From: Toxoplasma gondii ME49
Taxonomy: Eukaryota; Apicomplexa; Conoidasida; Eucoccidiorida; Sarcocystidae
Length of the DNA stretch: 64,000 nt
Direction of reading: 5' to 3'
NCBI RefSeq assembly: GCF_000006565.2
Contig: NC_031467.1
Coordinates: 868,001-932,000, forward strand
The notes beneath the pieces were generated by a model that was not told where the DNA came from, did no database searches, and worked only from the letters and a program-made list of their open reading frames with translations. The position numbers and the translations under genes are program-made. Below are positions 48,116 through 64,000 of this stretch, piece after piece (within the stretch, counting starts at the first letter, position 1; every line of letters starts with the position of its first letter).

Positions 48116-48581
48116 GTACAAACCTACTTTGCCTACGGTTGTGGATATTCGAGATCTGAATATCCGGAAGGTGACGTCGAAAAGCTGTTGGGGTTAGGAA
48201 ACAGTTTTTCGTCAAATTGTTTCTGCGACAAACGTGGAGTGGAAAACGCAAGAAGAGAACACGAAGAGAAGACAGACGGAGAGAAGAGGACGCATAAGAC
48301 AGGAAGCAGAAAAGCACGGCGGCAACGCGGGAGAATGTGCCGTATCTCTAAATGAGAAGGAAACCACAGCGCAGAAAACAATACTTATATGAAAAAATCG
48401 CGTTCTCGACTGTTGACAAAAACAGAATCTTCCACACACCGGACCCTTATATTTTTCGCGTTATCTCGCCGCCTCAAAGATAGACAAATACCGAAGGACT
48501 CCTTTCACATCAAGTGCGTCGGATCTTCGTTTTCGACGTATCTTCTCCCTCCCTCCTCTTGATCTTCTCGCTTCTTCTCGT

Positions 48582-59570
<10,989 letters not shown>

Positions 59571-60651
59571 GGTGGAAAAAGCAGACGGGGGGAGGTCGGT
59601 GAAACTGAAAAAGTGGAGGCAGAGACGCCGGGGGAGAGGAGGGCGGCAAACGGAACAGGCCAGGAGAGAGGAAAGCTGCAAAAAATCGGAGAAAGATGAA
59701 AAACAGAACTGGGAGGAAAGGAATCAGGATCGGAGGCATACGATATAGAGAAGGAGAAGAAGAGAACAGCATCAAACGTGATCGACAATTACTTTATGGC
59801 TGCTGTGGTCTGCCCGAAAAAACCCTCTGATACTTTCTTCTCGCAGCAAGAAAACAGATACACGAGCAACATGTCCTCATGTCTGTCGGTGTGACCAAAG
59901 AAAACAACTTCCGCGTTCCATTATCCCTTTGACCTCGGAACATGCACGGATAAACAGATATATATAAATATATATATACATATATTTATGGACGTATAAA
60001 GAACGATTGGTGAGCCACAGGCGAGGAGGTTGTTGGAGAGAAATCCGTTTTCGCTCTTACCTTGACCCTCACAGAACGCCGCGAGTCTCAACTTCGCTGA
60101 CGGGGCTGCATGCGGGAGAAAGTTGAGAGCGCACGGTTCAGTCGGCGAGAATCACGGAAAGCAACCGAGCGGCGAGGCGTCCGATATCTAGCTTTTGATT
60201 GTTTTTTTTGATGAATCGGTGAACGGGTTTTGAAAAACCGTCCTCAAGACGCGTGTTCTTTGTCAGTATAAGGCAGCGCAACGGCAACCGCGGGAAACGG
60301 CTGGACCCACTCGCTGCATGCGCATGCACGAGCACTTCGTGGCGTAGTTTGTTTCTTTCTCATTGACGGGGATTTTTAGGGGCGAGAAGAAATCTTCACT
60401 TGTACACGTATTGTTATGCTACAGGGAAATGGAACGAACTATATCGGCGCGTATGGCGTTGGAGCTGCTCCCGTTACTAAGAGGTAGTGCAGAGATGACT
60501 TGTACACCACTGAAACGGCGTTGCATTCTGGGAAAAATCAGTGGCAAAAAACGCCTTTTAGCCTCAAAGGAAAACCGGACACTCGCTTCTGCTTTTCACT
60601 CGTCTGTGGCTCGTCGCTGGTGTGTTTCTTCTTCGCCGCAGTGTATCTAAT
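59571..60651. promoter_or_regulatory. NSUN2: Upstream region of NSUN2
   Basis: This 1.1 kb lies immediately upstream of the NSUN2 ATG. It should hold its promoter and 5' UTR. The reading frame stays open for 37 codons above the chosen ATG, but CCACC before 59570 makes that the better start. A short (AT)n run lies at 59957-59990. A 65-codon minus-strand open frame at 60138-60335 is of unknown status. Confidence 0.45.
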
Positions 60652-61002
60652 CTATCGCTTCATTTGTTTGGCGGGAATCACCTTTCGTTCCGTCGGACAT
60701 GTTCGAAAACAACCTACACTCTGGTTCGAGACATCTACCACGGACAGTGAAACCTCATATGGCGAGAGTCTTTGCTTTTGTAGCTGTCCTGCTTGGCCAG
60801 CTTCAAGGGGGTGACGTAGCGATTCTATCTTCACCTGCACATCGACTCTGTCGGCTTCTGTGCCGCTTTCATCAGTGGGATTCCTAGAGGAAACAGCTGT
60901 CGCTACTGGTAGAGCATCCGATCGTGAAGTCTCTCTCTCGTATCCGGAACAAGAGCGAACGGTATCTCCAGAGGGATGTGGAGGACTCAACGCCACATGT
61001 AC
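60652..61002 (-). other. Coding-like segment, unknown product
   Basis: After an acceptor-like ATATCAG, a minus-strand frame stays open for 117 codons to a TAG. A good internal donor (CGAAAG then GTGATT) lies at about 60681. The composition is protein-like (Ser, Glu and Val rich, balanced hydrophobics such as YEVSLSVVDV). I could not connect it in phase to neighbouring segments and do not recognise a family. Confidence 0.25.
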
Positions 61003-64000
61003 CTGATATTTAGTCGATTGCATGCGAAAAGGGAACCAAAGGGTGCGCCGCGGAGGCAGTTGTTTCACTGAAGATGACTCTGTCCAATGTTTCCCCCCTC
61101 GATGTAACAAGAAAGTTCTAAGAGAAGACTTGAGCTCTCTCTCATACTCACAGAGACGTCACAGAAGCATGTTCGAACCTCTTCAGATAAATATAGATAG
61201 AAACATGTGTGCGTAAAATGTCTAGAATCAGTGCCTATCTGCGCCGAGTACAGAACGCTTCTGAAATTCGTCTCTTACCGCACTCGCAGTCTCTCTTTTG
61301 TCAATGCTCGGTCATCTCTTCCTCTTATCTTTGAGCTCGTTTTCGCGAGTCGTTTGTTTGGGAATGCCACCTTATCAGAGACGCACGTTCCCTCGGCCTC
61401 GATTTCCAACGTTGTCTTCCTCCCAATAGTGCAAAGTGCGATCTTCATAATCTTGAGAGATTTTGCATGCGGACGGCTCCAACGCAACCCGCTCTGAGAC
61501 GAAAAAGTGAGACCTGTGAACTCACAGCCGGCGTTTCTCTGGGAAGACCAGGAAGGTCGTTGCTTACCGGATTCAAGTTTCATTGGGCGTTCAAGCCCCT
61601 CAGAGAAGGCGCGTTAAGTACAGTGGTCTATTTTATGTAGCGAACAAAACTAGCGTTTCGCTGTGGGAACAGTCGCATGCAGTGATGCATCTAAAGATCG
61701 AGGTACTTTGCAGACGCCGGCTTCTCAGTCTTCAGAGTTCACCTGATTCCTCGGGGAGATACTGTCACGAATGGGGGACCTAGACAGACGGCTACAGTGA
61801 TGTAGCAGGGGAGGCGAAAAGGAAGTCCACGTGCATCTGTCTACAGCTTGTGTCCGTTTTTTTTCAGTGCGTCTCCATGCAGAGGCATGCCTTGTCCAGT
61901 GCCGCCCCCCCCATCTGCTTTGCGTGGCATTCACTACCTTGTGCCCTTCGATACAGGCAGGAGGCTGGAAAAAACGCAAATTGAAGCGTTTACCTCTCTT
62001 GTTCCAGCAACTGGGTCGGAGCATGGGTGCAAATCTACAGACAATAACTGTGCAGTGCACCTCGTAACGGAACGAAATCCTTGTTCCTAGTTGCATCCCG
62101 ACCGGACGCCGCAGTGAATGCGGTTCATCACTCCTTCGATATCTGTCGCAAAACGATGATCTGTTGCGTGCACAGGTCATGAACCACCTGTTTCATGCGA
62201 TCAACACTACTTGTGGTGTCCAGTGCGACACAAGGTTTCTGTTATACGCAGGAACGAAACATGAAAATCTGTGAACAGCGGCATCGACAATCCAGTGCCG
62301 CCCTTCTGATGTACCGCAAGCCTGAGCTGTGCGGCGTTTTGATTAAAAGCTGAACAGTCGAGACTTTTCCCCTATCGTCACGAGGTTCTACTTTTCAGAC
62401 GATCAGCAGTGGAAGCGAGGGATTTCACGTTCCTTCAAGATTTGCAGCACACGAATTGCAGAAAGAGTCTCTTCGAGAGGCGGTAGGAAAGCGTTGAAGC
62501 TGTGGTTGTGAACTGAAGGACACGAAAATACCTTTTCGGATCCGCACTCTGCAGATCACAACGGCACGCACCAGGTAGTCGTGGATCCATGGGCGTGAGG
62601 GGCCCATGATTACCTGGCGCGTGGCAACAGGTTTGCCTTCTACCATTTGAATCAAATATATTCAATTTGAGCACATGTAAACTAGTATCGAACTCACCGT
62701 TTGCTACATATTAAAGAGAACTCACAATTTTAGATCGGTAGGCACACAAGAAAAGCCGTCTGCGTACATCCTTTTCAGCGTGTCTATAAGGAAAGATAAT
62801 AGTGGACTGTCCTACTTTTTTAAAAGTCGGGACCGTCCACTCTAGGGGAAATCCCCCTGACAGCCGTAGCTGGTTCAGCGTTGGTTTTTACAACCTTAAC
62901 GCGACACAGACTGTGGCAGAGGCTTTAAAATCAACAAAGAAAGATTAGGAAACTTGACTGCAACTGGCGCGAAAAGCTACGAATTTTCGCAGGGGATTCA
63001 TCGCTCGTTTTCCCCGGTTCGGCTATTGTCACAAAGAGCGAATTCCGCCCTCGTACAGAAAACGCAAGCCAGCGAAACTGGGAACAGTGCCTCCGTTAAC
63101 AAGACATCTGTGAATCCGCAAGGTAACGTTGGAGATGGACACTAGAGTATACAGAGAGCGATAATGGATGCAGAGTCGCTCTCTATTTGCCAAAGGCTGG
63201 ACGGACACAGCGGCCAAAACACCAACATCCTCGAAACTCAGCTGAAATGGCATACTAAGCCCTGAGCGAGATACAGGTGAAGGCGACCATGTGCATGAAC
63301 ACTCACCCGCTGATATACAGAAAATGGAGAGCTCAGGAGAACAGGCAATGGCCCCACTCTACCTCATACGAAGGTCTCTCACACCCGTGAGCTCGGCAAG
63401 AACTACGGGAGACAATGGAATAGACAGCAGCTGGGAAAATCGAACGAAAAACAGGATACCAACACTTTTTCGTTCATACATGGAGAAGCTGTAAATACGT
63501 CTTGTTGCTCTGTGGTTGTCCTGAGCTTGAGAACGTCACAGAAAACGTCCAAGTCGGCTGTGGAGAGGCGAGAGCGCGCGGAAACAGCGTGCCTTCGTTT
63601 GTTTCTGGGCTACTGAACTGCACAATTTGCATTCGACCAACTATTTTCTGCTCTTCCGCAAATCTCCGAAGAACTGCGTTCGTCCCTACTGCCTTTTTGC
63701 ATCTAGGCGTTTGTTTTGCTCCCTCTGGGGGTCCAGGTGAAGCGCGGAAATTTTGTCGAGTTCCCCCGCAGTGGCAGAGGGGGGGAGAAAGAAGGGATGG
63801 ACGATAAAAACGGTACACATTGGGTTCCGCGAGAGTGCGTGCGTGTCTATGTTTCGCTGTAGCTCCCCTTAATTTTGTTGTCCAAAGCGCCACCGTGCGG
63901 GTGAACTACGCAAGAGTGTGGCGAAAAATGAAGAGTAATGGGAGAAGAAGATTCCTTCGAAGGATCCGAGAGACTCCCCAAGCTTCACGAATATCGCTGT
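61003..64000. other. Unassigned terminal region
   Basis: Several minus-strand stretches look exon-like. At 61279-61493 an open frame lies between a CTCAG acceptor and a GTAAGAG donor. Others are around 62425-62655 and 63474-63700. They do not join into a model I can defend. A gene extending beyond the right edge is possible. Confidence 0.2.

Larger units (their letters stand above)
46887..48581. other. Spacer between convergent SDA1 and NSUN2 3' ends
   Basis: This 1.7 kb is dominated by simple repeats and holds the two 3' UTRs. No coding signal beyond repeat-encoded Ile/Tyr frames is seen. Confidence 0.65.

Overview
The window looks like nuclear DNA of a tissue-cyst coccidian, most likely Toxoplasma gondii or a close relative (Hammondia, Neospora). 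It is roughly half GC. Its genes are split by many short introns with clean GT-AG borders and pyrimidine-rich sense strands. TGCATGC-like words are frequent, and long (AT)n microsatellites sit in introns and spacers. A RON2-family invasion protein and a rhoptry-type pseudokinase point to the same group. No RNA gene, CRISPR array, insertion sequence or bacterial-style operon is visible. All gene models were spliced by hand from GT-AG sites, checking that the reading phase carries across each junction and comparing with family sequences from memory.

Layout. (1) 207-3923, +: 3' part of a TtcA-type PP-loop ATPase (tRNA 2-thiolation family). (2) 6602-8889, -: four-exon, 166-residue degenerate EF-hand (calmodulin or myosin-light-chain-like) protein. 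(3) 11400-24244, -: a 16-exon gene for a secreted protein of about 1,538 residues in the RON2 family, with a short disulfide hairpin between two membrane segments. (4) 29823-33100, +: four-exon rhoptry-kinase-like pseudokinase with a signal peptide. (5) 35314-38891, -: PDCD2. (6) 40138-46886, +: SDA1, twelve introns. (7) 48582-59570, -: NSUN2-type tRNA cytosine-5 methyltransferase, 18 exons. (8) 59571-64000: mostly unassigned, with weak coding-like segments on the minus strand.

Two functional themes lie side by side. The RON2-like protein and the pseudokinase are invasion or secretory-organelle genes, divergently arranged around a spacer of about 5.6 kb. PDCD2 (small-subunit assembly), SDA1 (large-subunit assembly), NSUN2 and the TtcA-like enzyme (tRNA modification) are translation-machinery genes. 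PDCD2 and SDA1 share a divergent spacer of about 1.25 kb, which would suit co-regulation.

Microsatellites are very uneven: few before 31 kb and dozens after it, chiefly in the introns and spacers of SDA1 and NSUN2.
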